From Pseudomonas fluorescens (lineage in GTDB: Bacteria > Pseudomonadota > Gammaproteobacteria > Pseudomonadales > Pseudomonadaceae), in contig NZ_JAGGOF010000107.1 in the NCBI RefSeq assembly GCF_018614775.1, positions 1 through 57,289 on the forward strand: a DNA stretch of 57,289 bases. Direction: 5' to 3'. A program made the position numbers and the translations under genes. Below the pieces are notes generated by a model. It was not told the DNA's origin and searched no databases. It saw only the letters and a list, made by a program, of their open reading frames with translations. Positions 25,255 to 34,631 of the stretch are shown one piece after another; position 1 is the stretch's first letter, and the number at the start of each line of letters is the position of its first letter.

Positions 25255-26667
25255 ATGACCGTTGTAACTACAGGCGAGCTGAAACGCGGCCTGAAAAATC
25301 GCCACATTCAATTGATCGCCCTCGGCGGCGCCATTGGCACCGGCCTGTTCCTCGGCTCGGCCGGGGTGCTGAAGTCAGCCGGCCCGTCGATGATCCTCGG
25401 CTACGCCATCTGCGGTTTCATCGCCTTCATGATCATGCGCCAGTTGGGCGAAATGATCGTCGAAGAGCCGGTGGCCGGTTCCTTCAGTCACTTTGCCCAC
25501 AAGTACTGGGGCGGTTTCGCCGGGTTCCTGTCCGGGTGGAACTGCTGGATTCTCTACATCCTGGTGGGCATGTCCGAGCTGACAGCGGTGGGCAAGTACA
25601 TCCACTACTGGGCGCCGGACATTCCGACCTGGGCCTCGGCCGCGGCGTTCTTCATCCTGATCAACGCCATCAACCTGGCCAACGTCAAAGTCTTCGGTGA
25701 GGCCGAATTCTGGTTCGCGATCATCAAGGTCGTGGCAATCGTCGGCATGATCGCCCTGGGCAGCTATCTGCTGGTCAGCGGTCATGGCGGACCGCAAGCG
25801 TCGGTGACCAACCTGTGGTCCCACGGTGGGTTCTTCCCCAACGGCGTCAGCGGGCTCGTCATGGCCATGGCGATCATCATGTTCTCCTTCGGCGGCCTGG
25901 AAATGCTCGGCTTCACCGCCGCCGAGGCCGACAAGCCGAAAACCGTGATCCCCAAGGCCATCAACCAGGTGATCTACCGAATCCTGATTTTTTACATCGG
26001 CGCCCTGGTGGTGCTGTTGTCGCTGACCCCATGGGACAGCCTGCTGAGTACCCTCAACGCCTCGGGCGACCCCTACAGCGGCAGCCCGTTCGTGCAGGTG
26101 TTCTCGATGCTGGGCAGCAATACGGCGGCGCACATCCTCAACTTCGTGGTGCTGACCGCGGCGTTGTCGGTGTACAACAGCGGCACCTACTGCAACAGCC
26201 GCATGTTGCTGGGCATGGCCGAGCAGGGCGATGCGCCCAAAGCCTTGTCAAAGATCGACAAGCGCGGCGTGCCGGTGCGTTCGATCCTTGCATCGGCAGC
26301 GGTCACGTTGGTGGCGGTGCTGTTGAACTACCTGATCCCGCAACATGCGCTGGAGCTGCTGATGTCGCTGGTGGTCGCCACGCTGGTGATCAACTGGGCA
26401 ATGATCAGTTACTCGCACTTCAAATTCCGCCAGCACATGGACCAGACTGGCCAGGTGCCGCTGTTCAAGGCGCTGTGGTACCCCTACGGCAACTATGTCT
26501 GCCTGGCGTTCGTGGTGTTCATTCTCGGCGTGATGCTGCTGATTCCCGGCATCCAGGTCTCGGTGTACGCGATTCCGGTGTGGCTGGTGTTCATGTGGGT
26601 GTGCTACGTGATCAAGAACAAGCGCAGTGCCCGGCGAGAGATGGGTGTGGCGGCGGTTGCCAAGTAG
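25255..26667 (+). CDS. aroP: Aromatic amino acid permease AroP-like
   Basis: A 470-residue APC-family transporter with 12 predicted spans. The N-terminus LKRGLKNRHIQLIALGGAIGTGLFLGS and the segment VEEPVAGSFSHFAHKYWG (read in parts) are almost the same as in E. coli AroP, as are VFGEAEFWFAIIKVVAIV and ALSVYNSGTYCNSRML. It imports Phe, Tyr or Trp by proton symport; exact specificity among the AroP/PheP paralogues of Pseudomonas cannot be told. It is transcribed alone, with a REP pair after it. Confidence 0.88.
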   Translation: MTVVTTGELKRGLKNRHIQLIALGGAIGTGLFLGSAGVLKSAGPSMILGYAICGFIAFMIMRQLGEMIVEEPVAGSFSHFAHKYWGGFAGFLSGWNCWILYILVGMSELTAVGKYIHYWAPDIPTWASAAAFFILINAINLANVKVFGEAEFWFAIIKVVAIVGMIALGSYLLVSGHGGPQASVTNLWSHGGFFPNGVSGLVMAMAIIMFSFGGLEMLGFTAAEADKPKTVIPKAINQVIYRILIFYIGALVVLLSLTPWDSLLSTLNASGDPYSGSPFVQVFSMLGSNTAAHILNFVVLTAALSVYNSGTYCNSRMLLGMAEQGDAPKALSKIDKRGVPVRSILASAAVTLVAVLLNYLIPQHALELLMSLVVATLVINWAMISYSHFKFRQHMDQTGQVPLFKALWYPYGNYVCLAFVVFILGVMLLIPGIQVSVYAIPVWLVFMWVCYVIKNKRSARREMGVAAVAK

Positions 26668-26735
26668 GCATCGTTGACCTGCACCAAACCCGGCTGAATG
26701 CCGGGGTTGGTGCCTCCAGAGTTCATAGAACCCCT

Positions 26736-26822
26736 GTGGGAGCGAGCCTGCTCGCGATTGCGGTGTGCCAGCCACCATTGATGTTTCTGACCCGACGCCA
26801 TCGCGAGCAGGCTCGCTCCCAC
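26736..26822. repeat. Inverted pair of REP elements
   Basis: The forward copy begins GTGGGAGCGAGCCTGCTCGC at 26736 and the inverted copy ends CTCCCAC at 26822. It lies between aroP and arfB. Confidence 0.9.
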
Positions 26823-26885
26823 AGGGGGTAGGTGTTGTCCTGGGGATTCAGGGTATTCTGTGGGTCCTGATAGCGGACGCTTTTT

Positions 26886-27299
26886 ATGCTGGCGATTTCC
26901 AACACCGTGCACATTCCCGACGCCGAGATCGAGCTGACGGCCATCCGCGCCCAGGGTGCCGGGGGGCAGAACGTCAACAAGGTGTCCAGCGCCGTGCACT
27001 TGCGCTTCGACATCCCGGCCTCGTCCTTGCCCGAGTTCTACAAGGAGCGGCTGCTGGCCCTGCGCGACAGTCGTATTACCAGTGACGGTGTGTTGATCAT
27101 CAAGGCCCAGCAATACCGCACCCAGGAACAGAACCGTGCCGATGCGCTGGAGCGGCTGGCCGAGCTGATCCTCAGCGCCACCAAGATCGAGAAAAAGCGC
27201 CGCCCGACCAAGCCGACCCTGGGCTCGAAGAAACGTCGGCTGGAGTCCAAGACCAAGCGCGGTTCGATCAAGGCCGGGCGCGGCAAGATCGACTTCTAG
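26886..27299 (+). CDS. arfB: Alternative ribosome-rescue factor / peptidyl-tRNA hydrolase ArfB
   Basis: The 137-residue protein has the release-factor-like catalytic GGQ (residues 26-28 in RAQGAGGQNVNKV) and a basic C-terminal tail (KKRRPTKPTLGSKKRRLESK) that enters the empty mRNA channel. ArfB (YaeJ) releases nascent chains from stalled ribosomes without a stop codon. There is no strong ribosome binding site before the ATG. Its stop overlaps the stop of the convergent MFS gene (CTAG). Confidence 0.95.
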   Translation: MLAISNTVHIPDAEIELTAIRAQGAGGQNVNKVSSAVHLRFDIPASSLPEFYKERLLALRDSRITSDGVLIIKAQQYRTQEQNRADALERLAELILSATKIEKKRRPTKPTLGSKKRRLESKTKRGSIKAGRGKIDF

Positions 27300-28495
27300 C
27301 TTCTGTCCCGTGCCTGGCGCTGTCTCGGCGCCTGACGGTACAGATAGATGCTCAGGATCAATCCACCCAAGGCTGCCAATGCCGCGAACAAAAAGATCGA
27401 CGCGAAGCCAAAGCCCGCCGCAATGGCCCCGGCCAGCGGCCCGGTGATGCCCAGCGACAAATCGATGAACAACGAATAAGCCCCCACTGCGGCCCCACGA
27501 CTGGACGCCGGCACCAGGTTGACCGCCTCCACGCCCAAGGCCGGAAACACCAGGGAAAAGCCGAAACCGCTCAACGCCGCGCCCGCCAAGGCCCAATGCG
27601 CATCCGGTGCCAGCCACAGCAGCAACAGGCCCAGGACTTCCACTGACAGGCAGGCAATCGCGACCCGGAAGCCACCCAGACGGTTGATCAGATTGCCGAA
27701 CAACAAGCGCGCGCCGATAAAGCTGGCACCGAACAGGCTCAGGCACAGCACGGCGTTTTCCCAGTGCTGGGTGGCGTAGTACAGGGTGATGAAGGTGGCG
27801 ATGGTGCCAAACCCGATCGAGCCCAGGGCCAGGCCGCAGCCGTGGGGCAAGACGCGTCCCAGCACGTGCATGAACGGCAAGCGCTCGCCAGCAACGATGG
27901 GCGCGGCGGTCTTCGGCCAGGCCAGCGCCAGGCCCAGCAGCGCCAGCAAGATGATGCTGACCCCCATGCTCCATAGCCCCAGCGCATTCACCAGCCACAC
28001 CCCCAGTGGCGCGCCAATCGCCAGCGCGCCGTAACTGGCGATGCCATTCCAGGAAATCACCTTGGCGGTATTCGCCGCGCCGACCCGACCAATGCCCCAG
28101 CCAATGGAACCCGAGCCCACCAGGCTTTCCGCGCTGCCCAGCACCAGCCGGCCGATCAACAGACTGACCAGGCTGAAGGACGGCAGGCTTGAGGTCCAGG
28201 CCGACACCAGCATGAACACTCCGCTCAATCCGCAACCGGCGAGACCGATCATGACCGCGCGCTTGCTCCCCAGGTTATCGATGATCCGTCCCGCGTACGG
28301 GCGGCTGAGCAAGGTGGCCAGGTATTGCACGCTGATGACCAATCCGGCGATCACCGCGCCGAATCCCAGTTCGCCATGGACATACCCGGGCAGCACGGCC
28401 AGGGGAATACCGACATTCAGGTAGCCGATGAACGTGAACAGAACGATGGAAACCACTTGCAGCGTGACCGCCAGGGGGCGCTGGGAATCTGACAT
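27296..28495 (-). CDS. MFS transporter, YhhS/arabinose-efflux-like
   Basis: A 399-residue major facilitator protein. Twelve spans are visible, with the loop 2-3 motif RPYAGRIIDNLGSKRAVMIG and a central cytoplasmic loop near PIVAGERLPFMHVLG. The start MSDSQRPLAVTLQV was chosen; a GTG five codons earlier is also in frame. Such transporters export drugs, sugars or metabolites, and no substrate can be named. It shares its stop codon bases with arfB. Confidence 0.88.
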   Translation of the reverse strand: MSDSQRPLAVTLQVVSIVLFTFIGYLNVGIPLAVLPGYVHGELGFGAVIAGLVISVQYLATLLSRPYAGRIIDNLGSKRAVMIGLAGCGLSGVFMLVSAWTSSLPSFSLVSLLIGRLVLGSAESLVGSGSIGWGIGRVGAANTAKVISWNGIASYGALAIGAPLGVWLVNALGLWSMGVSIILLALLGLALAWPKTAAPIVAGERLPFMHVLGRVLPHGCGLALGSIGFGTIATFITLYYATQHWENAVLCLSLFGASFIGARLLFGNLINRLGGFRVAIACLSVEVLGLLLLWLAPDAHWALAGAALSGFGFSLVFPALGVEAVNLVPASSRGAAVGAYSLFIDLSLGITGPLAGAIAAGFGFASIFLFAALAALGGLILSIYLYRQAPRQRQARDRS

Positions 28496-28598
28496 GAGTA
28501 AAGGATCCACGGAGCAGCAAGAATAGATAGGCTGCTTATGATAACGGCGACCGTGGTGGCAGAGCGCGCAAAAGTAAAACTATTTGCCGAACGGTGAC

Positions 28599-28793
28599 TC
28601 AGCGGTCGTTTTGTCCACCGACCAGGTGCGTGGTGACCAACGCGGCGAGGGCGTTTTCCTCGGTGCCGAAACGCGCCAGCAGCGCGGCTTGTTTCTCGGG
28701 CGAAAGGCGGGTCCAGATCTCGACCATTTTTTCGGCGGTGCCGATCAGTACGCTGGCCTGGGCTTCGCTGAAGGTGGGGGTGTCATCGGTCAT
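28599..28793 (-). CDS. Small conserved hypothetical protein
   Basis: The 64-residue helical product starts at MTDDTPTFSEAQ; longer starts exist but add atypical residues. It contains EAQASVLIGTAEKMVEIW and LSPEKQAALLARFG, two amphipathic helices. No known family is recognised. The upstream ribosome binding site is weak, so the start is uncertain. Confidence 0.55.
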   Translation of the reverse strand: MTDDTPTFSEAQASVLIGTAEKMVEIWTRLSPEKQAALLARFGTEENALAALVTTHLVGGQNDR

Positions 28794-28865
28794 GAAAGGT
28801 TCGACATTCAGGCAGTGTGGAAAGCGCATCTTAGCGCTTTCCACACGGTCTGGTTACGCAGTGGA

Positions 28866-29009
28866 TCAGTCTTCGCTGTCGGCCTGGCGGCGTTCAGTGG
28901 CTTCTTTCGGCTCGGGCTGCTGGGCGTCTGCTGGCCCCCCGGCATTTAGCGTGGTCGTCTGCTCAGTGTCGTGCAGGCTTGGGAAGGGGAGATTAGGGAT
29001 CTCGTGCAT
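28866..29009 (-). CDS. Short 47-residue protein with strong ribosome binding site
   Basis: ATG at 29009 is preceded by GAGGAGCG and the frame stops at 28866-28868. The product (MHEIPNLPFPSLHDTEQTTT, then a Gly/Pro/Gln/Glu-rich hydrophilic tail ending QADSED) looks disordered. It lies upstream of the 64-residue gene on the same strand and may share its transcript. No function is known. Confidence 0.55.
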   Translation of the reverse strand: MHEIPNLPFPSLHDTEQTTTLNAGGPADAQQPEPKEATERRQADSED

Positions 29010-29345
29010 ATCGCGCTCCTCGCAAAGTCTGTGGGTAGATCTGGTTGATCCGCGCTTTTAAAAAGCCTGGGCAGGATACAGCAGGAGAAATGACAAAAAG
29101 ACTTTTAAATCCTGCCGCACCGACCGATGGGTTTGTCTTGACAGGTCAGGGCGAACGTTCGTGACGCCGCTGGGGACGCTCACGGCCCGACGGTCGGTCG
29201 CCCCTGGCGCTCAAGAGTGGGGCTCTCGGGCCGATGGCGAGACGTATCCCAGCAATCACGTTCAACGCCGTTTGCGCGCGACATGGAAGGTCTGGACATA
29301 TTGGTCCGTGGGCTCGGCTTCATTACTTCGTAGAGATCCTCCTCC
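29010..29345. other. Intergenic region before the chemoreceptor gene
   Basis: About 336 bases with no convincing gene. A -35-like TTGACA lies near 29135, but no matching -10 or regulator site could be fixed. The 68-codon plus-strand frame here has no family features and is probably chance. Confidence 0.35.
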
Positions 29346-30971
29346 ATGTTTCTGCAAAAATCCCTGAAAGCCCAGATTCTCGCTTTGCTGAGCGGGAGTT
29401 TGCTGGCGATGTTACTGATCGCCCTGGCGTCGTTTCATTTCCTTTCCGATGGTGTACAGAACTATCGCAACTTGATCGATGGGCCGTTGCGCGCCTCCCA
29501 GGCAATCGACGAAGCCAACCTGCAATTCAAGTCACAGGTCCAGGAATGGAAAAACGTTCTGTTGCGGGGCAAGGAGCCCACGGAACGGGAAAAATACTGG
29601 AAGCAGTTCGAAGCACGTCAGGGTGATGTCCAAGGCATTTTGAGTGAGCTGATTGGCCACCAGGATCTCCCGGCCCAGATCAAGACACGCATCGAGCGTC
29701 TGCGCGATGAACACCGCCAGTTGGGTTCGGCCTATCAGAAGGGGCGGGACGTCTTTGTAGCGGCGGGCGGTGACGCAGCGGCGGGGGATTCGGCGGTCAA
29801 GGGCATGGACCGTGCCACCAGTGAGCAGATGAGCGAGCTGGTGGTCGATCTGCACAAACTGGGCAGCGACCAGTCGGTGTCGATCAGTGCCGGGGCCGAC
29901 CGCACGATCATGCTCGGCGTCGCGGTGATGCTGGTGTCGGGCTTGCTGATCGGATTGTTCAGCCTGTGGCTGGTCAACCGTAACCTGGTGCAGCCGATCC
30001 GGAGCCTGATCGACTATGTCACCCAATTGAGTCGCGGACGATTCGCCGAGCGGGTCAGCAGCAATCGCCAGGACGAGTTGGGCAACCTGGCGGTAGCCGC
30101 CAACACCCTGCGTGATTTCCTCGCCGAAACCTTTACCCGCCTGCAACGCAGCGCCACGGATCTGGACAGCGCCAGCGGTGAGCTCAATGCCATTGCCAGC
30201 CTGATGAGCCGAGGCACCAACGAGCAGTTCGAGCGCACCGATCAGGTGGCAACGGCGATGAACGAAATGTCCGCCACGGCCCAGGAAGTGGCGCGCCACG
30301 CCGCCGATGCGGCAAGGGCCGCCGACGATGCCGATCAGTCGGCGCAACAGGGTGAGAAGGTCATGCAGGGGACCATCCACACCATCACCCGCATGCGTGG
30401 CGAAATAGCCAACACCGCTACGGTTATTCGTCAGTTGGAAACCGACAGCGGGCGCATCGGCAAAGTGCTGGAAGTGATTCGCGGGATTGCCGAACAGACC
30501 AACCTGCTGGCGCTCAACGCGGCCATCGAAGCGGCCCGGGCGGGTGAGGCGGGTCGCGGTTTCGCCGTGGTCGCCGATGAAGTCCGCAGCCTGGCCCAGC
30601 GCACGGCGGCGTCGATCATCGAGATCAACCAGATCATCCAGACAGTGCAAACCGGTGCGGTCGACGCAGCCCAGGCCATCGAAAGCGGCCAGTCGCGCAG
30701 TGAAGAAAGTGTGGAGCAGGTGACCCAAGCGGGCGCGATGCTCGAGCGCATCACCGAGGCCGTCGAAGCGATCCGTGACATGAACCGCCAGATCGCCACG
30801 GCTGCGGAAGAGCAGACCTCGGTGGCCGAAGACATCTCGCGCAACCTCACCGAAATCACCAGCATTGCCAGCACCAACCTGGACAATGTGCAGCGCACCG
30901 AAGCAGCCAGTGGCAATTTGCATCGTCTGTCGGGGCAGTTGAATGACGTGACGGCGCGGTTGAGTGCCTGA
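29346..30971 (+). CDS. Methyl-accepting chemotaxis protein
   Basis: The 541-residue receptor has an N-terminal membrane helix (residues about 10-32), a periplasmic four-helix-type ligand domain of about 150 residues, a second helix (about 178-207), a HAMP domain (NLVQPIRSLIDYVTQLSRG) and a long cytoplasmic coiled coil with the signalling tip EQTNLLALNAAIEAARAGEAGRGFAVVADE (read in parts). It relays ligand binding to CheA/CheW. No CheR-docking pentapeptide is seen at the C-terminus. The ligand is unknown. It is transcribed alone. Confidence 0.93.
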   Translation: MFLQKSLKAQILALLSGSLLAMLLIALASFHFLSDGVQNYRNLIDGPLRASQAIDEANLQFKSQVQEWKNVLLRGKEPTEREKYWKQFEARQGDVQGILSELIGHQDLPAQIKTRIERLRDEHRQLGSAYQKGRDVFVAAGGDAAAGDSAVKGMDRATSEQMSELVVDLHKLGSDQSVSISAGADRTIMLGVAVMLVSGLLIGLFSLWLVNRNLVQPIRSLIDYVTQLSRGRFAERVSSNRQDELGNLAVAANTLRDFLAETFTRLQRSATDLDSASGELNAIASLMSRGTNEQFERTDQVATAMNEMSATAQEVARHAADAARAADDADQSAQQGEKVMQGTIHTITRMRGEIANTATVIRQLETDSGRIGKVLEVIRGIAEQTNLLALNAAIEAARAGEAGRGFAVVADEVRSLAQRTAASIIEINQIIQTVQTGAVDAAQAIESGQSRSEESVEQVTQAGAMLERITEAVEAIRDMNRQIATAAEEQTSVAEDISRNLTEITSIASTNLDNVQRTEAASGNLHRLSGQLNDVTARLSA

Positions 30972-31023
30972 CTGGCACCTTGGTGAGGGGCACGCCGACC
31001 AGCAGGTAGACAAGAGCAGCCGA

Positions 31024-32046
31024 TCAGTAATCCCGTCGCTTGCGAAACGCCCAGCGGCCGGCGATCACGGTGAAGGTCACCACCAGCGCCACGAGGATCC
31101 AGAAACCCTCGGGGTCAGTGGCGAGTGGCACGCCGCCGACGTTCATGCCAAAGAAACCGGCAATGATGTTGATGGGCAGGGCCAGCACCGTGACCAGGGT
31201 CAGGGTGAACAGGGTGCGGTTGCTCTGTTCGTTGAGGTTGGCGGCGATCTCTTCCTGCAACAGCTTGATCCGTTCACCCAGCGCGGTCAGGTCGTTGATG
31301 ATGAGGGCGAACTCCTCGGTGGATTTGCGCAGTTCCTTGACGTCTTCTTTCTGCAACCATTGCGGCGGACGGTTAAGCAGGCGCAGCAACGAACCCGGCT
31401 CCAGCGCCAGCAGACGTTGCAGCCGCACCAGGACCCGGCGCTGGCTGCCCAGCTCGGCGCGATTGGTGGACAGCCGTGACGACAGCAACTGATCTTCGAT
31501 CTGATCGACACTGAGGCTGGTCTTGCGCACGATCTGGGTCAGCACTTCGCCCTGGTCGCGCAGCAGATGCACGAGCAATTCCAGTGGTGAGCGAAAGTGT
31601 TCGCCGGCCTTGACCGATGAGCGCAGCTTGTCGACCGAGTGCAGGGGTTGCAGGCGCGCGCTGACGATCAATCGGCTGTGAACACACACCCACAACGTCG
31701 ACACATCCGAGGACACCAGGCTGCTGAGGTTGAACACCACATCGTTCACCACTGCCAGCAACGCCGAATCCACGTGTTCGATGCGGGTCGAGCGCGAGCC
31801 TTCGTGCAGGGCTTCGAAAAACTCCTCGGGCAAGGCCAGATGACTCTTCATCCAGCGCTCGCAAGCCGCGTGGGCCAGGTTCAGGTGCAGCCAGAGGAAC
31901 TCATCGTCGTCTTGCGGCTGCTGCAGGCTTCGCAACGCTTGGGCCGAATCGATCTCCCGTCCACGCTCGCCGGGGCGAAAGCGAAACCCGTAGAGCAGGC
32001 CAAACAGGTCCGGATCGCGGTGGCTTTGATCGATGCTGTGGTTCAT
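31024..32046 (-). CDS. CorA-family divalent cation transporter (ZntB-like)
   Basis: The 340-residue protein has a large soluble N-terminal domain with long helices, then two C-terminal spans, the first ending in the CorA signature GMNVGG (TLTLVTVLALPINIIAGFFG). CorA carries GMN and ZntB often GxN; here GMN is intact, so Mg2+ or Zn2+ transport are both possible. It lies convergent to the chemoreceptor gene. The ZntB name is often given to such Pseudomonas proteins, but specificity is not readable from sequence. Confidence 0.88.
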   Translation of the reverse strand: MNHSIDQSHRDPDLFGLLYGFRFRPGERGREIDSAQALRSLQQPQDDDEFLWLHLNLAHAACERWMKSHLALPEEFFEALHEGSRSTRIEHVDSALLAVVNDVVFNLSSLVSSDVSTLWVCVHSRLIVSARLQPLHSVDKLRSSVKAGEHFRSPLELLVHLLRDQGEVLTQIVRKTSLSVDQIEDQLLSSRLSTNRAELGSQRRVLVRLQRLLALEPGSLLRLLNRPPQWLQKEDVKELRKSTEEFALIINDLTALGERIKLLQEEIAANLNEQSNRTLFTLTLVTVLALPINIIAGFFGMNVGGVPLATDPEGFWILVALVVTFTVIAGRWAFRKRRDY

Positions 32047-32163
32047 GACGTCTCGCTGGCGGGAAGTGCCTGCGCTGGCTACAGGTTCACTTGGACGAGA
32101 TCATGGCAAGGTTTTTTGAAGGTTTTGTGACGGGAGACGCAGCGGTCGACGGCTTTCTCCCAC

Positions 32164-32204
32164 AAAAAAAAAGAGCCGCGCAACTTGAACGTTGCGCGGC
32201 TCTT
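32164..32204 (-). terminator. Rho-independent terminator of the PepSY gene
   Basis: A 14-base stem (AAGAGCCGCGCAAC with its exact complement) around a 6-base loop, with an A-run on the plus strand's left side, which is the U-run for minus-strand transcription. Confidence 0.93.
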
Positions 32205-32214
32205 TACGGATGAA

Positions 32215-32520
32215 TCAAGTGTCCAGCTTGTCGCTCAGGACTTTGCCAGTGGTGGCATCGAAGTCGACATCGAACTCTTTGCCATCGGCGGTTTTCAGTT
32301 CAACTTCGTACTCATAACCGTTGAAGTGGTTGTCCAGGTCGGTGTCGGTGATGGTGGCGCCCGGGTGCAACTTCAGGGCTTCTTCGTTCATCGATTCCAG
32401 GGACTTGATCTTGCCTTCCTTGACCAGTTGCGGAATCTGGTCAACCCGCACGTCCGCCTGGGCCAGGCCAGCGGTAAGGGTCAGGGCAGCAGCGGTAAAC
32501 AGGGCAGTCAATGTTTTCAT
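32215..32520 (-). CDS. PepSY-domain periplasmic protein
   Basis: Start chosen at MKTLTALFTAAALTLTAGLAQA with an AAGGAAAG site; a start seven codons earlier overlaps that site. After the signal peptide, one PepSY domain is visible (KSLESMNEEALKLHPGATI, NGYEYEVELKTADGKEFDVD, TGKVLSDKLDT). Such proteins may inhibit peptidases or sense envelope stress, and are often controlled by neighbouring two-component systems; none adjoins here. Length 101 residues. Confidence 0.88.
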   Translation of the reverse strand: MKTLTALFTAAALTLTAGLAQADVRVDQIPQLVKEGKIKSLESMNEEALKLHPGATITDTDLDNHFNGYEYEVELKTADGKEFDVDFDATTGKVLSDKLDT

Positions 32521-32659
32521 AAGTGCTTTCCTTGGTGTCATTAAGGGGGTGATTCGTTTAAGTGGGTTCAGGCTAACGCTGGCAACTTAATTCACCCTTA
32601 ATTTGTAACAACTTGGAATGCACACACACGCCCGTAGTTCCCCACGGGCGTGTCCGGTT

Positions 32660-33787
32660 TCAATAACCGTTCTTCTCCAGCAACTGCGCGACAGTGCCAG
32701 TCGCGGGCCGCTTGAAGTACTTGAGCAGTTCACTGGCGCGGTTGGTGAAGATGCCATCGACGCCGGCATCCAGCACTTTCTTGAAGTCCACGGTCTCGTC
32801 CACGGTGTAGACGTGCACCAGTAGCCCCTGGTCGTGGGTGTATTGGTTCATCCACGGTTGCACCAGGTCCGAGTAGCTCTGGCTGCCGCCGTGGGTCAAT
32901 GCCGCGGATGGCCCGGTGCCGGCGGCTCCCAGTGCCTTGGCGTACTGGACCCATTTCTCGAATTCAGCCTTGTCCTTGGGTTCCTGCCTGGCGTAATAGG
33001 CCGCCTTGTCGGTTTCGCCGGATTCGGCAAACGGCACCTTGGACTTGGGCTCGATGTTGCCTTCGCCGACCCACAACAGCAGGATCTTCGGCACTTTCGG
33101 CATCTCTTTTTGCAGCAGTTCGAGGCTGCTCTTTTCGAAGGTCTGCAAGACCACTTTGCCCTTGCCTTGGCCTACACCGGTAGCGCTTTTGGCAAGTTTG
33201 GAGCCGGAGGGGCTCAGCCAGCCGCGGTCCTGCAATTTATCCTTCAGGTCGCGTTCGATGCCGGGAAACAGCTTCGGCTCCTTGGTTTCAATGTACAGCC
33301 CGGGTTTGTGCTGCGGGTTGCCTTCGGCGATGTTGATCACTTCATCGAGGGTCAGGATTTTCAGGCCCGAGAACGAAGGACGGGCGCGGTCCGGGTAAGC
33401 GGTGTTGAACCAGCTGCCGGCATCGAGGGTTTTGAGTTCGGCCATGGTGAACTCATTGGCGGAGCGGTCCTTGCGCTCAGGGAATTTGGTCGCAACGTCC
33501 GTGGTGCGAAGCAGGTTGTCGTCATGCAGGACGAACAACACGCCATCCTTGCTGCGTTGCAGGTCCAGCTCCAGGTAGTCGGCGCCCAGGTCGCGGGCCA
33601 GTTTGTAGGAGGCGGCGGTGGATTCCGGTGCGTCGAACGAGGCGCCACGGTGGGCAATGACCGCCGGATGAGGAATGCCCTGAAGGGCCGCCAGGGCCTT
33701 GGGGCTCGCTACTTCGCTGGCGTGTGCCTGGCCGAGGCCGAGCAACAGGCTCAACATCAAGGCACTGCGGGTGAAGGTGACAGGCAT
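32660..33787 (-). CDS. glpQ: Periplasmic glycerophosphodiester phosphodiesterase
   Basis: The 375-residue enzyme has a signal peptide (LMLSLLLGLGQAHA) and the GDPD catalytic set: IAHRGASFDAPE (His46, Arg47), LELDLQRSKDGV (Glu73, Asp75) and VLHDDNLLRTTD (His88). It hydrolyses glycerophosphodiesters to glycerol-3-phosphate and an alcohol in the periplasm. It is transcribed alone. A start is clear at MPVTFTRSALM, with GGATCTCGAGC upstream. Confidence 0.93.
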   Translation of the reverse strand: MPVTFTRSALMLSLLLGLGQAHASEVASPKALAALQGIPHPAVIAHRGASFDAPESTAASYKLARDLGADYLELDLQRSKDGVLFVLHDDNLLRTTDVATKFPERKDRSANEFTMAELKTLDAGSWFNTAYPDRARPSFSGLKILTLDEVINIAEGNPQHKPGLYIETKEPKLFPGIERDLKDKLQDRGWLSPSGSKLAKSATGVGQGKGKVVLQTFEKSSLELLQKEMPKVPKILLLWVGEGNIEPKSKVPFAESGETDKAAYYARQEPKDKAEFEKWVQYAKALGAAGTGPSAALTHGGSQSYSDLVQPWMNQYTHDQGLLVHVYTVDETVDFKKVLDAGVDGIFTNRASELLKYFKRPATGTVAQLLEKNGY

Positions 33788-34018
33788 GCTCGAGATCCTT
33801 TCGTAGGTTTCTGCAAAAACCTATCTTTTAACAACTGAGCGCCGCCAGCGCTATCGCCATACCGACATAAACGTGTGCAAAGCAGATTTTTCCCACGCAA
33901 TTTCAGGACGCTTTGCAGTACCCTTGGCCGCACCAGTTTCCCCGGCAGAGGGAGACCTTAAATCCTGTGTTCGCTTGCCCTGCGTGTAAACCATCAATCA
34001 GACGTTCTGAGGTTTACC

Positions 34019-34345
34019 ATGCACACCACTTCGACACTCATCTGCCAGGCCGCCGACCAGCTCAAGGGTTTTGTCGGCCTGAACCGCAAGACCGGCCAAT
34101 ACATCGTGCGCTTCAGCGAAGACGCCTTCGGCATGGACGTGGCCGACGACGGCATCATTCCCGCCTGCGAATTTGTCTGGGCCCCTGTCAAGGACGGCAC
34201 CATGACCCTCAAGCGCGAGCGGATCCAGCTGCTGCTGGACCAGAACATTGACGACCGCATCAACCTCACCGAACCGTTGCGGGTGTACATGGCGCGCAGC
34301 GACGTGCCGGAGATCGTTGCGGTGCGGCAACGGGTGGAAAGCTGA
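34019..34345 (+). CDS. Conserved hypothetical protein
   Basis: A 108-residue protein with a GAGGT site before its ATG. It is soluble and mixed alpha/beta, with no signal peptide; visible segments are LKGFVGLNRKTGQYIVRFSE and RIQLLLDQNIDDRINLTEPL. I do not recognise a named family, although it has the look of a conserved Pseudomonas protein. It stands alone between glpQ and a REP cluster. Confidence 0.7.
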   Translation: MHTTSTLICQAADQLKGFVGLNRKTGQYIVRFSEDAFGMDVADDGIIPACEFVWAPVKDGTMTLKRERIQLLLDQNIDDRINLTEPLRVYMARSDVPEIVAVRQRVES

Positions 34346-34374
34346 GCCACGATCTCGACTTGAACCGGAAACCT

Positions 34375-34598
34375 GTGGGAGCGAGCCTGCTCGCGATGGC
34401 GGCGGCACATTCAACATCGCTGCAAGCTGACCCACCGCAATCGCGAGCAGGCTCGCTCCCACATGGGATTTGCAGTGCTCCAAAGATCTTGCGACCACCC
34501 GAGAACCCCTGTGGGAGCGAGCCTGCTCGCGATGACGGATTCACATTCAGCATGGATGCAAACTGACCCACCGCTATCGCGAGCAAGCTCGCTCCCAC
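34375..34598. repeat. Two tandem inverted REP pairs
   Basis: Four REP copies form two forward/inverted doublets: 34375-34462 and 34511-34598. The last copy has one change (GAGCAAGCTCG). The two doublets share related spacer sequence (both contain CTGACCCACCGC), so one is probably a duplicate of the other. Confidence 0.9.
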
Positions 34599-34631
34599 AG
34601 GGGATTTGTGGTGCTCCATGGGGCGGTGCGC

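Noticed and set aside
26604..28235. 543-codon minus-strand open frame
   Set aside because: Crosses the aroP end, REP elements, arfB and the MFS gene in another frame; no domain.
29532..31013. 493-codon minus-strand open frame
   Set aside because: Antisense shadow of the chemoreceptor gene, whose domains are clear.
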